The notes below the pieces were generated by a model that saw only the letters and a list, made by a program, of their open reading frames with translations, made no database searches and was not told where the DNA came from. A DNA stretch of 64,000 nucleotides from JALEFZ01 sp038527485 (GTDB taxonomy: Bacteria; Bacteroidota; Bacteroidia; J057). The translations under genes and the position numbers were made by a program. Positions 27,249 through 36,731 of this stretch are shown here, one piece after another (position 1 is the stretch's first letter; each line of letters opens with the position of its first letter). Location of the stretch: NCBI GenBank assembly GCA_038527485.1, contig JBCBFT010000007.1, forward strand, positions 45,098-109,097, written 5' to 3'.

Positions 27249-27779
27249 TTATTCGATGACCACTTTCATTCCCTTTTGGGCGAATGCATACACGGTCTTT
27301 ATGTCCTCATTTTTTAGTGAGACACAACCCAAAGTCCAGTTGATGCCTTGGTCGATCATGAAATCTGTTCCTACGGGAACCCCATGAATCCCAATCTCAC
27401 CTCCGATTTTGGCGTCTTGAGGGATTTCGCCCTTTTGTTTAGCTACTTGATGTTTGACCCATGATGCAGTCGTCGGATAGTCAATCCAAATAAAGTAGGT
27501 CCACTTGGCGTGTGGATACAGATCCCGAATGGCAAAGGTCCCTTCAGGTGTCCGCTTGTCTCCCTCCCTGCGTTTGTCCTCTATAGGATCACCGCCCAAG
27601 ACTATGGGAAAAGTTTGGCATACGCTGTCTCCCTTCATGAGAGATAAAGTGAAGGCTTGTTTTTGAATATGAATCCATGCGTCGGCCTTTATTAGATTAC
27701 AAGCGGCTTCGAGTTTTTTGGAAGTAGTCGTAGGTTGGCAGGAAATGCAAATGAGGAGAATGAACCAGTATTTTTTCAT
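27249..27779 (-). CDS. L,D-transpeptidase (YkuD domain) lipoprotein
   Basis: 176 residues. Signal sequence ends with lipobox LICISC (Cys14), so it is probably lipid anchored. The YkuD catalytic motif is seen as GIHGVPVGTDF (His132) and NWTLGCVSLKN (nucleophile Cys152). The usual arginine after the cysteine is replaced by serine-leucine (GCVSL), a small departure from the common GCxR pattern. It also has the substrate-loop phrase KRTPEGTFAI. It would form 3-3 peptidoglycan crosslinks or attach proteins to murein in the periplasm. No gene pair is apparent. Confidence 0.85.
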   Translation of the reverse strand: MKKYWFILLICISCQPTTTSKKLEAACNLIKADAWIHIQKQAFTLSLMKGDSVCQTFPIVLGGDPIEDKRREGDKRTPEGTFAIRDLYPHAKWTYFIWIDYPTTASWVKHQVAKQKGEIPQDAKIGGEIGIHGVPVGTDFMIDQGINWTLGCVSLKNEDIKTVYAFAQKGMKVVIE

Positions 27780-27985
27780 GGTGCGAGAGAATGAACATAT
27801 GGAACAATGGATGACTCAGCTTTGGTAGTAGCATCCTTGAATATGTTCTTTTACGTAAAAATACCATATAGTTTCCAAAGATACCCTCTTGAATAATTGC
27901 AAAAATATGCGGAATATGAAGATATAAATATGTAAGAATATGTAAGGCCTGAAACCTACGTGATTCCTACGAAAGCTTCCTACTT

Positions 27986-29611
27986 ATGGAATTGAATGCG
28001 GAATTTTTGGTTGAGTTGCAGCGCAAGATCGCTGAGAAGAATCTAGGCTGGCAGCCTGTTCAAAAGTCCAGAGGGCTCACGCCTGAATTGAGAAGAATGG
28101 GATTGGGATACATCCCAAGTTCAGAGGAGCCCGAGGCAGAGGAGATCGAGGCCAGAGCAAAAGATAAGCAGGCGAGCCAGCCCCGATTTCAGCAGCGGAG
28201 TCGTGGATTGACCGACGGCTTGCCTACGTCCTGGGACTGGCGCAATGTGAAGGGGAAAAATTATCTAGATCCCGTCGTAGACCAGCAAAAATGTGGGAGC
28301 TGTGTGTCATTTGCGATGGCAGCCTTCCTTCAAGCAAATGCCCGAATCTCCAGCGGCATCGCCGTCAATGACGCACAGGATTTGAAAATGGATTTATCCG
28401 AGGCACATTTGCATTTTTGTGGATCAAAGACAGATTGTGATGGAGGCTGGAATCTACCCGAAGCCTTAGAGTTTGCCCAGAAAGTAGGTGTGACACATGA
28501 ATCATTCTTTCCTTACTCTGATCGCACCCAACAATGTGATGTACAGAAAGGTTGGCGCGATGAGACGACACAAATCAAGGACTATCACAAAATCACTTCT
28601 ACCTATAACATGAAGTCTTGGATTGCTTCACGTGGTCCTTTAATCGCCCGATTCAATGTCTACGATGACTTTTTTGCTTACAAAGGAGGCGTATATGAAT
28701 ATGTGCATGGAGATTTTGCAGGAGGACATGCGACTTGCGTACTAGGATTTGACGATCAACGTCAAGCATGGCTTTGCAAAAATAGTTGGGGACCTGATTG
28801 GGGAGAAAATGGATATTACTGGCTAGGCTACGGCCAATGTGGAATCGACGAAAGCATGTTTGCTGTCGAAAGCTTCCAGAAGATATCAGGCATGCCCGTC
28901 CGTCCTTTTTTGATGTGGTATCAATTCCCAGACTTTAGAGGACCACATGAGATGCTCTACTTGGCAGATGAAGATCTGGGGATTTGCCATAAGTTGTTGA
29001 AAAATAATAAGATGAAAAGCTTCAAATTCTTTGGGAATGCCAATTGGAAGCTGGAGCTGTATGACAGTCCAAGTTGCCGCACCCGCAACGATTGGGCAGA
29101 GATTGTCTATCCTGACGACTATGAGGTGGATGTGGTGGAAGTTCCCCATTTGGATGATCCGAGTCAGGCTGTGCCAGCCGCTTCTTATATCCTGCATGAA
29201 CACAATGGCATGTCAGGTAAGGTCTCAGGATTCAAAATCATCAAGAACGAGGAGGTCGCCATCCTTGACTGGTGGACACGCAAGCATTTTCGGGGTCGGC
29301 ATTTTCGACGCAAGCTTTTCCCTCATGAATTTGGGAAGGTCCTGGCTTTGGTCAAGGACAATCGAATGCGAAGCTTCAAGCTAGATGCCCCACAGGGGTG
29401 GAGGTTGGCCCTATTTGATAGCCCTGATGGGAGTAAGCAAGAGGACTGGGCTGAGGTCAAGGTAACCGAAACCAACCAACTCATTGAGGTACCTCTGATC
29501 AGTACTTCGGGTGAAAAGAAGGCCCAACCTGCTGCTCACTTTCATTATCACAAGGTAGAGCCGCGAGGAGGACGTATTTCTTCGATTCAATTCTTTGGAC
29601 CTTCAGCTTAG
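27986..29611 (+). CDS. Papain-family (C1A) cysteine protease with two crystallin-like repeats
   Basis: 541 residues, no signal peptide. Residues 1-78 are a charged pro-like segment. Residues 80-290 are a C1A protease: SWDWRNVKG start, VVDQQKCGSC with nucleophile Cys106, a GWNLPEALEFA region, His248 in GGHATCVLGFDD and Asn266 in CKNSWGPDWGENGYYWLGYG. After residue 305 come two similar domains, about 305-395 and 425-510. Each contains an FRG motif and a tail WAEIVYPD or WAEVKV, which resembles duplicated beta/gamma-crystallin or RicinB-like folds (inference). Without a secretion signal the protein may stay cytoplasmic or use an unrecognised route. Its end overlaps the convergent DUF1223 gene by 4 bp. 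Confidence 0.85.
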   Translation: MELNAEFLVELQRKIAEKNLGWQPVQKSRGLTPELRRMGLGYIPSSEEPEAEEIEARAKDKQASQPRFQQRSRGLTDGLPTSWDWRNVKGKNYLDPVVDQQKCGSCVSFAMAAFLQANARISSGIAVNDAQDLKMDLSEAHLHFCGSKTDCDGGWNLPEALEFAQKVGVTHESFFPYSDRTQQCDVQKGWRDETTQIKDYHKITSTYNMKSWIASRGPLIARFNVYDDFFAYKGGVYEYVHGDFAGGHATCVLGFDDQRQAWLCKNSWGPDWGENGYYWLGYGQCGIDESMFAVESFQKISGMPVRPFLMWYQFPDFRGPHEMLYLADEDLGICHKLLKNNKMKSFKFFGNANWKLELYDSPSCRTRNDWAEIVYPDDYEVDVVEVPHLDDPSQAVPAASYILHEHNGMSGKVSGFKIIKNEEVAILDWWTRKHFRGRHFRRKLFPHEFGKVLALVKDNRMRSFKLDAPQGWRLALFDSPDGSKQEDWAEVKVTETNQLIEVPLISTSGEKKAQPAAHFHYHKVEPRGGRISSIQFFGPSA

Positions 29612-30420
29612 GGTAAGACATCCACTTGTTGCGCACTGATGATTTTTCCTGTAGCATCATCTTGAATAAAGGCGATCAGGTGAGATTTGGACGGATTCAG
29701 GTCTTTGGGGAGAGAGAGTGCGACTTGGATTTCCTCCATGGCATCGCCTAAGGACTTCATTTCGAAAGCTCTCACGACATGGTCATATTTCAGGGTTTTT
29801 CCCCCATTTTCTCCTCTAGCAATGGGCACTTCTAGTCCTTCTTCAGTCACAGCTGTGTAGAGTGTCTGGCCTGCGTGTACGCCTTCTATTTGGATGGTAA
29901 TCTTCCACTTTTCCTGATTCGTATATCGGGAAGGCTGCAAATTGACTGCGATGTCAGGAGAAACTTGTGCCCCCTTTCGGATTAGCTCTCGCGTTTGGGC
30001 TGTCCGTGAGCCTACGCACTCTGAGGAGCCATTGAACACCATCTGAGGTGTATAAACCCCCGAATTTAGTTTGGAAGCATAGGTTCTTTGCCTTAAGCTA
30101 AACCTTTTGTCACTATATATATCCTTCCAACCCAGATAGTTCCAATAGTCTACATGGTATGCGAGAGGAATGAATGTCACGCCTTTATCTGCATATTCTT
30201 TTGTAAGCGTTCTCAGGTTGTCATCAGCTGCAGGGCAACTGTAGCATCCTTGTGAAGTGAAGAGTTCTACGACGACAAATGGTTGAGATTCATTAAATAT
30301 TTCATTGTCTGTAGACGTGTAGGGATGGCTGCTCATGAAAAGTCCCCCCGCGAGCAAGGTCAAAATGATGGTCATCCACAGGATATTCAGCTTACTTAAC
30401 ATATCTTCTTTTTTTCTCAA
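29608..30420 (-). CDS. DUF1223 thioredoxin-like membrane-anchored protein
   Basis: 270 residues. A charged start (MRKKEDMLSKLNILW, alternative ATG at 30402) and one hydrophobic segment (MTIILTLLAGGLF) give a signal or anchor. The mature part opens with VVVELFTSQGCYSCPAADDNL, a CxxC thioredoxin-like motif (CYSCPAA), followed by YHVDYWNYLGW and YTPQMVFNG, hallmarks of DUF1223. Family members are thought to be periplasmic redox proteins; the reaction is not known. Overlaps the convergent protease gene by 4 bp. The GNAT gene lies 64 bp upstream on the same strand. Confidence 0.85.
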   Translation of the reverse strand: MRKKEDMLSKLNILWMTIILTLLAGGLFMSSHPYTSTDNEIFNESQPFVVVELFTSQGCYSCPAADDNLRTLTKEYADKGVTFIPLAYHVDYWNYLGWKDIYSDKRFSLRQRTYASKLNSGVYTPQMVFNGSSECVGSRTAQTRELIRKGAQVSPDIAVNLQPSRYTNQEKWKITIQIEGVHAGQTLYTAVTEEGLEVPIARGENGGKTLKYDHVVRAFEMKSLGDAMEEIQVALSLPKDLNPSKSHLIAFIQDDATGKIISAQQVDVLP

Positions 30421-30484
30421 GTAAGAAGAAGCCTATCAGTTTTTTTGCCATGTAGAGGACAAAATACGAAATGGAATGAATCAA

Positions 30485-31036
30485 TTAACCCAGTTTTGTT
30501 ACTTGAAAGTTAGGGTTGACCCATGCCATGAGAATCGGAGTCTCTAACGTGCCATTGCGTTGGAGTATTTTATGGGGAAACTCCCCTTCCTTTTGAAAGC
30601 CTAGACGTTCATAAAACTTAATGACCCCATGTCTTTGTTTGCGTACATACAACTCGACTCTCAGAATATGGGAATATTCGTTCTTGATTTTTGACAAAAA
30701 TGTGTTAAAGAGTTCATATCCAATTCCTTTCCTTTGATGCTGTGGAAGTACGACAATCGTCAAATTGGACAGAAGGTGTCTAAATCGATGTTCTTCTGGG
30801 GTGATGGCGTGTATTTCTGCGATGATAGAACCATCGGGAAGTTTGCAGGCCAATTGTAAGCCTCTATTGTATGACTGAAAAAGAATTTCTCGAATATATG
30901 CTGGAGTAATTTCTGGAACGGTACGAATAATATTGCCTTCGATGGCGGCTTGTAGATAAAGCTGCCTTAAGAAAAATACGTCTTGATCATTAGGTACGAC
31001 GTATTCCCAAGAGGACATATCTGTGTGAGTGTTCAT
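30485..31036 (-). CDS. GNAT family N-acetyltransferase
   Basis: 183 residues, cytoplasmic. Contains a classical acetyl-CoA site: LTIVVLPQHQRKGIGYELFNTF, with the Q/RxxGxG/A loop as QRKGIG, and a C-terminal VIKFYERLGFQKEGE strand that closes the GNAT fold. The N-terminal 60 residues are atypical. The substrate cannot be inferred. It may be transcribed with the DUF1223 gene 64 bp downstream. Confidence 0.85.
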   Translation of the reverse strand: MNTHTDMSSWEYVVPNDQDVFFLRQLYLQAAIEGNIIRTVPEITPAYIREILFQSYNRGLQLACKLPDGSIIAEIHAITPEEHRFRHLLSNLTIVVLPQHQRKGIGYELFNTFLSKIKNEYSHILRVELYVRKQRHGVIKFYERLGFQKEGEFPHKILQRNGTLETPILMAWVNPNFQVTKLG

Positions 31037-31465
31037 GGATAAATAGAGTAAGGGAATATAAGATGCTGGGACTCTGGGAAAGGCTTATATTGAAAATATA
31101 ACAAACCTTTAAAATTTTCAATTGTAGGAATCAATTTCATAGTTTTATACAGAATAAATCATTATTACTAGTGAAGACGGTATGTACAATTTTGTACTTT
31201 ATGAGTACCTAGAAGTAAGGAGCTTGTTAGTAATTTGGTACGCTAGGGGCTTATTGTTTTTATACAAAAACAATACAGACTGATAAATATCAAAATAGAC
31301 TAAGTATGGGGAGAGGCATCTTAACTCTTCTTTATACTCCAAAATCGCATCTAAGGTTCGCTATTTGCGTAATTGATACACACAATAGTCATACAAATTG
31401 TGTCTCCTTGGTATACTTTTTAAGGTGAAGTCTCTATGATCCATTCACAGAGACTCCCTCATTGT
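31037..31465. other. Intergenic region with one perfect hairpin
   Basis: About 430 bp without a gene between two minus-strand genes. A 9-bp hairpin ATTGTTTTT / AAAAACAAT (31253-31274) has a 4-nt loop ATAC; a weaker 7-bp arm pair lies at 31429-31455. Neither is a clear terminator for the YegP gene. Confidence 0.45.
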
Positions 31466-34400
31466 CTATCTTTTAATCGTCACTTCTATTCTTCTACTTT
31501 TGGTATCACTTGCGGGGAAGCCACCTGATACCCGTGTCTCCATTTTCATGCGACGCGTGGAGATTTGCGATTGACTATCCCTGAGTTTTCTATAGATACA
31601 TCTTGCACGGAGAAGAGGTAGGTTGATCGTAAGTCCTTTTGTACCTGTAGGATCATCATAACTATCAGGAACTTCTTGATTTTCAGAAGGGTGTGCATAT
31701 CCCGTGATGACAAGCGTTGCATTGGGATAGGCAGCAAGTACTTTAGGAAGGTAACGTTTGATCTGTGATCTGCCTGGTTCCATCAGATAATGCTGATCGA
31801 ATTCAAAAGCATTGAGCAAGGTGAAGGTCTCCGCCTGCTTTTTTGAGGCGGGATCCGAAAGGAAATCTGCTATGCGCGCAGCAAAAGTTCCAGTTGGTAT
31901 GCCCAGACTAGCTGCCGTAGGTCCTAGAAGAGCTAATCCATCCGAAGATGCTCCCATGGAGTTGTCTCCACTTCCTTGATCGGATGCTCCTTTGCTGTCG
32001 GACGAGGTCCCTAAGTCAGATTCTGTCTCTGACATTACGCCTCCATTTCCTCTATCACCTCCTTCACCTTCCATAGAGGCTTCATCTGTAGATAATGACT
32101 CATCGCTTGTTCCACCTTCGCCATCTGTTTCTCCTTCTCCTTCATTCCCTTCTTCGTAGGAGCCCTCAGACTCATTTTCTGCACCTTCGAATTCCTCACT
32201 TAAAGAATCCTGATCGGCATTCAAACTAGAAGCATCTAACGTTTCTACATGCTGCGAATCTCGTCTCATAGAATCTGCCAGCACGCCAGTCCCCTCGATA
32301 TTTTCCACAGGATCTTTTTCTCCTTGGATCTCATCCCCACCAGCAGCTCCTCCGCTTCTATTGCAACTATTGGGGAGTAGCCACCACAGCAAGAGGAGAA
32401 GTAAAAGAAGCAATAATGCCCAGATCCACCATCGGTTGGCTCCCGAACTTTCTCTGTCTAGACTGGCACTCGGCGCGCTAGAACTGGGAGGAGTAGAAGA
32501 GGGGGTAGATTCAGTTTTGGGAGGCTCTGTCGTACTAGATGAGGGAGTAGTTGGTTCTTTCTCTGGTTGTGGCTCCGTTTCCTGGGTTACAGGTGTAGGT
32601 TCAGGACTTACAGGAGTTTCCGCCACGGAGGCAGGGGCTTTGCCGCTCATCCAATCCCACACCATGCCGCCAAAGGCAAGTGCAGGTGCCGCAGAGAAAA
32701 AGGCTCCTATTTTAGTACGTGCTTGCTCAGGTGTTTCCATGGGAGTAGAAAGTGCCACGGGCTGGCCATCTGCTCCCTGTATCTGATAGTAGTAATAACC
32801 TTCAGGCGCCTGATAGAGCTGAAAATACTCATCCTTGGATAGTCGACCCATAGAGGTAACGACTGCATCATCCCTTTCCTTCTCAGACGCATAACCTTGA
32901 CTCAGGAAGAGGGGTTGGCCATTTTCTCCTAGATAAACCCAATAGTACTGCCCTGTGTCAGGATCGTGATAGGTATCAAAACCTGTCTTGAGCTGTCCTC
33001 CTTGACTTTGGTAATCTCCCCAATTCAAATATCCTGCATAGGCTCCAGCAGCCCCCGCCAAAACACCAGGAGGTAGAGGCTCTTTTTCCTTGGGAGTGGG
33101 TGTGTTGGTTTTTTCGGTTGACCTTTCAGTGGGCGTATCTTCTGTTGGAGCTGGATCTGTATCTGAAGAAGTACTTTTTAAGGGAGTGGGTGTATCGGTT
33201 TTTCCAGTTGAACCTTCAGCAGGCGTATCTTCTGTCGGAGCTGGATCTGTATCTGAAGAAGCGCTTTCTAGGGTAGTAGGTGTATCGGTTTCTCCAGTTG
33301 ATCCTTCAGCAGGCGTGTCTTCTGTTGAAATAATTGTATCTCCTATTGGATCTGTATCTGAAGAAGTACTTTCTAGGATAGTGGGTGTATCGGTTTTTCC
33401 AGTTGACCCTTCAGCAGGCGTGTCTTCAGGTGGAGATGGTTCCCCCGCTGGATTTGGATCATCTGTATCCGTAGGAGTACTCAAGGGCAGGATGGGCCCT
33501 GGATCATTCGTTTGCCCTTCATCCATACTTCCTGCATAGATAGGCGGAACCACCAACCCATCAACTCCAAACTGTTCAGCATAGCTATGGACATTTTCTT
33601 TGAACCAAAGGATCCACGGACTCATCGCGGCGGCCGACTCGAAATACTTCGAACGGCCGATCTCTTGATGATTGCCTGCTTTTAAAGAGAAAAAATGTCC
33701 TTGCTCATCTTCCTGAGAGGTGAATCGCTCATCCACAACTGAGTTTTTGATGACGGCGCGAATGCCATTGTCTCTGCTTTTTTCGGCAGTATAACCCTCA
33801 GAGAAAAAGAGGGCATTTCCATCAGGATCATTAAAGTGGAAAAAATAGGCTTTATTTTTATCGCTGTAGAAAGACTCAAATCCAGATTTTCCTGAGACAG
33901 AAGTAGCCGAAAGATCGTAATCATCAAAAACTTGGATGGGCTCGGCCGCCTGAATTCCCACATTTAGTGCAAAATTCTCTGTATCCTGGGTGCGTTCGAG
34001 TACAACTCCATATTTCTCTGCATAAATAGGAATCAAAGCAATGAGTTTTCCCACCAATCCTTCGACTATCTGCTTATCGGGAAAGCTGCGAGAACGGGCA
34101 ATCTCCTGTCGGTTGCCTGCTCTAAGGCTGATATAATACTGACCATTAGCTTCTTTGATTTCGTAGCGGTCTTGTAGGCCTCCATTCTTGATGACAGACT
34201 TGATCCCATTGTCGCGACTTCTCCCTGAGCTGTAGCCTTCGGAGAAAATGACAGGTTGCCCCGCGGCATCGTTGAAATGGAAGTAGTATAACTTATTCTG
34301 GTCACTTCGATAAGCCTCAAATCCTTGTTCGCCGGTGGCAGAGGCATGATCGAATTCGTACTCATTATTGACGTTGCGCTTTCGCTTGGCGGGCTCTGGA

Positions 34401-35131
34401 TATTGGGAAGCGAAGGTAGGGGCTTCAGCCATAAGATAGGCGATAGCTGCTTCAGCTTCTGCTGTGGAGGCAAAGTTTCTACTACGCCCAATCTCCGTCC
34501 CATTGGAGGCTTTGACAATGAAGTAGGTTTGACCGTCCTCTGTGGATTTTTGTTCGAAGCGGTTGGCGCGGCCTGCACTTTTGATGATCTGTCGTATACG
34601 GGCATTGCGCTTGGAGATGCTAGGAAAGCTACGGCTAAATAGAATCGGCTGTCCATTTGCTCCGTTGAACAGGAAGTAGAACTTCTCATCTGCTTCATAC
34701 TGGAATGGATCAAATCCAGGTTCATTGGATCTTGACGTCTGCGAGAAATCGTAGAGCGCCGCATAGTCCACCGTCTCGAAGCCTAAACTACGTCTTTGGG
34801 TTGTCACAGTAGTCAATGTGACCTCAATGTCTTCGTTGTTTGCCGCTGTGGACCTGATCGATCCTATTTCGGCATCTCGGCTTGCTTCATCAGGGAAGGC
34901 GATACTCTCCATGAGGACATTAGCGGCAGGATCTAAAATCCGCGCGTTTAGCCCCTCCATTTGAATTTGACCTTCATTTCTGAGCGCCTCGATAGTGGCA
35001 GTCATCGCTGCGGTACTCGCCTCTCGGTTAGCATAGGTTTGGACGCTGGAAAAAATGGGTTGATCCTGGTCGTTTAACAGTTCAAATGAAAAAATTCCTG
35101 TAGAACGGTCTTGGAGCATCTGGAATTTCAT
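31466..35131 (-). CDS. YegP-repeat / transmembrane / OmpA-domain protein
   Basis: 1221 residues with no N-terminal signal peptide. Residues 1-510 hold YegP-type (DUF1508-like) repeats of about 50-110 residues, each with a YxFHFNDxxGxxxxFSExY core and a following IGRSRxF strand. A 29-residue Ser/Thr/Pro/Asp linker is repeated four times (about 530-680), then another YegP pair (about 705-815). A low-complexity Pro/Ser stretch leads to one transmembrane segment near 900-922 (WWIWALLLLLLLLLLWWLL), an acidic Ser/Gly linker, and an OmpA-like peptidoglycan-binding domain (about 1095-1221; ATLVITGYAHPSENQE, RRIEVTIKR end). Orientation would put the YegP repeats in the cytoplasm and OmpA in the periplasm. 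Unusually, this couples a cytoplasmic scaffold to murein. It stands alone. Confidence 0.8.
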   Translation of the reverse strand: MKFQMLQDRSTGIFSFELLNDQDQPIFSSVQTYANREASTAAMTATIEALRNEGQIQMEGLNARILDPAANVLMESIAFPDEASRDAEIGSIRSTAANNEDIEVTLTTVTTQRRSLGFETVDYAALYDFSQTSRSNEPGFDPFQYEADEKFYFLFNGANGQPILFSRSFPSISKRNARIRQIIKSAGRANRFEQKSTEDGQTYFIVKASNGTEIGRSRNFASTAEAEAAIAYLMAEAPTFASQYPEPAKRKRNVNNEYEFDHASATGEQGFEAYRSDQNKLYYFHFNDAAGQPVIFSEGYSSGRSRDNGIKSVIKNGGLQDRYEIKEANGQYYISLRAGNRQEIARSRSFPDKQIVEGLVGKLIALIPIYAEKYGVVLERTQDTENFALNVGIQAAEPIQVFDDYDLSATSVSGKSGFESFYSDKNKAYFFHFNDPDGNALFFSEGYTAEKSRDNGIRAVIKNSVVDERFTSQEDEQGHFFSLKAGNHQEIGRSKYFESAAAMSPWILWFKENVHSYAEQFGVDGLVVPPIYAGSMDEGQTNDPGPILPLSTPTDTDDPNPAGEPSPPEDTPAEGSTGKTDTPTILESTSSDTDPIGDTIISTEDTPAEGSTGETDTPTTLESASSDTDPAPTEDTPAEGSTGKTDTPTPLKSTSSDTDPAPTEDTPTERSTEKTNTPTPKEKEPLPPGVLAGAAGAYAGYLNWGDYQSQGGQLKTGFDTYHDPDTGQYYWVYLGENGQPLFLSQGYASEKERDDAVVTSMGRLSKDEYFQLYQAPEGYYYYQIQGADGQPVALSTPMETPEQARTKIGAFFSAAPALAFGGMVWDWMSGKAPASVAETPVSPEPTPVTQETEPQPEKEPTTPSSSTTEPPKTESTPSSTPPSSSAPSASLDRESSGANRWWIWALLLLLLLLLLWWLLPNSCNRSGGAAGGDEIQGEKDPVENIEGTGVLADSMRRDSQHVETLDASSLNADQDSLSEEFEGAENESEGSYEEGNEGEGETDGEGGTSDESLSTDEASMEGEGGDRGNGGVMSETESDLGTSSDSKGASDQGSGDNSMGASSDGLALLGPTAASLGIPTGTFAARIADFLSDPASKKQAETFTLLNAFEFDQHYLMEPGRSQIKRYLPKVLAAYPNATLVITGYAHPSENQEVPDSYDDPTGTKGLTINLPLLRARCIYRKLRDSQSQISTRRMKMETRVSGGFPASDTKSRRIEVTIKR
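33098..33437 (-). repeat. Four imperfect 87-bp repeats inside the YegP/OmpA gene
   Basis: Unit of 29 codons (encoding variants of SSDTDPAPTEDTPAEGSTGK), with copies near 33098, 33185, 33272 and 33377; one copy has an insertion of about 18 bp. Copies remain about 80-90 percent alike in DNA, suggesting recent expansion. Confidence 0.75.
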
Positions 35132-35662
35132 ACGGCCCGATTATTTGAAATGTGTGTGTTGTTAGGAATGAGCATTACCACTGATCGTATAGACGTCTCT
35201 ATGAAAGGCTTAGGATGATCCATTTCATAGACATTGAGATGATCTGTGTAAATCCTTACCATATTAGGTGAAATGCTCATTTTACTAAAGATTAGAAAGA
35301 TTCCGATAAATGTTATGCTTCGGTGAATGAGAATATCTTATAAAAGAGAATTCCCAATAATCTCAGTAGCTAAAGGTAGGAAAATGTTTGGATAACTCGA
35401 TTTTTCCGAAAGTAAAACCATCCGTTTTTAGCTTATTTTTTTCTTTCTACCATCATCTGACTCAAATTAGCTTTTCACGTCACTCATATCTACCTAAAAC
35501 AATTGATCTTAAGTGGTGGTGAAGGCGTGAGTTAAAGAGGCTTAGTATGGGAAATAACATTCATGCTCATGGTAGAGGAAAAATTCATTTTCTCAAGCAG
35601 TAAATAAGAGGAATATGCGATTGTATTCTTTTCCTTATATTTCAGAAAAACCTACTATCTCT
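35132..35662. other. Intergenic region with nested inverted repeats
   Basis: About 530 bp between divergent genes with no credible frame. ATGAGCATT (35168-35176) pairs with AATGCTCAT (35272-35280), and CTATGAAA pairs with TTTCATAG inside it. This could fold as a long leader on the minus-strand YegP transcript. No known riboswitch was recognised. Confidence 0.4.
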
Positions 35663-36709
35663 ATGAAAATATCTCGCTTGCTTTCGTTGCTTTTGATGGG
35701 TTTCTTCTTTGCGTGCCGCCCTGCTACTCAGGAAAAGTCGGATTTGCCGACATTGAAGACTTATTTTGACCATACGAACAAGGAGGATGTACTGACAGGA
35801 GGGGTTCGGATGATTCCGATTGAGACACCAAAGGGAACTTTCAAGGTGTGGACCAAGCGTGTAGGGAATAATCCTCGTATGAAACTGCTTCTCTTGCACG
35901 GAGGTCCAGGCGCCAACCATGCTTACTTTGAGGCGTTTGATTCTTTTCTGCCCCAAGAAGGCATTGAATATTACTACTATGACCAACTGGGATCTGCTTT
36001 GAGTGAAAAACCGAAGGATTCTACGCTGTGGACGATCGAGCATTTTGTGGAGGAAGTAGAGCAAGTACGCCAAGCTTTGGATCTGGACAAGGACAACTTT
36101 TACATCTTAGGGCACTCATGGGGAGGTATACTTGGGATAGAATATGCGCTCAAGTATCAAGAAAATCTGAAAGGCTTGATCATTTCCAATATGATGAGTT
36201 CTATCCCCGCTTATGTTGACTATGCTCAGAATGTATTGGGACCTCAGTTTGGGAAGGAAGTGTACGATGAATTGATGGCGTTAGAGAATGCCAAGGAATA
36301 CGATAACCCACGATATTTAGAGCTGATATATGAGCACCATTATCCCCAGCATGTGATCCGATTTCCGTTGGATGCTTGGCCTGAGCCTGTTTCTCGAGGA
36401 TTTGAGGGGTTGAATGCAGACCTTTATGTGTACATGCAGGGTGTGAGCGAATTTGGGGTGACCGAGGGAGCCACGTTGGCGGATTGGGATCGCAGTGAAG
36501 AGCTGGGAAAAATTACCGTACCTACTTTGACGATCGGAGCGGAGTTTGATACGATGGACCCCAAGCATATGGAGGAAATGGCAGAAAAACTACCTAAGGG
36601 GTCTTATCTAAATTGTCCCCAAGGATCGCATTTCGCTATGTATGACGACCAACAGGCGTATTTTAAGGGTGTCATTCAATTTATAAAGGAGGTAAATGGT
36701 GTCGAATAA
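35663..36709 (+). CDS. Proline iminopeptidase-like alpha/beta hydrolase lipoprotein
   Basis: 348 residues from ATG 35663; an upstream ATG at 35615 would add 16 residues before the signal peptide and is rejected. Lipobox FFFAC (Cys18) predicts lipid anchoring. Contains the oxyanion-loop HGGPG, the nucleophile elbow GHSWGG, the acid region TIGAEFDTMDP and the catalytic histidine GSHFAMYD, the S33 (prolyl aminopeptidase) pattern. The protein is closest in layout to proline iminopeptidases, which remove N-terminal proline. The substrate is inferred, not proven. Convergent with the HEAT-like gene 22 bp beyond. Confidence 0.85.
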   Translation: MKISRLLSLLLMGFFFACRPATQEKSDLPTLKTYFDHTNKEDVLTGGVRMIPIETPKGTFKVWTKRVGNNPRMKLLLLHGGPGANHAYFEAFDSFLPQEGIEYYYYDQLGSALSEKPKDSTLWTIEHFVEEVEQVRQALDLDKDNFYILGHSWGGILGIEYALKYQENLKGLIISNMMSSIPAYVDYAQNVLGPQFGKEVYDELMALENAKEYDNPRYLELIYEHHYPQHVIRFPLDAWPEPVSRGFEGLNADLYVYMQGVSEFGVTEGATLADWDRSEELGKITVPTLTIGAEFDTMDPKHMEEMAEKLPKGSYLNCPQGSHFAMYDDQQAYFKGVIQFIKEVNGVE

Positions 36710-36731
36710 TGGGAGTAAAGCATATTTACTT

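Noticed and set aside
33090..33539. A 149-codon plus-strand frame over the repeat linker
   Set aside because: Arises from the complement of the low-complexity 87-bp repeats; repetitive valine-glycine-serine pattern with no domain.
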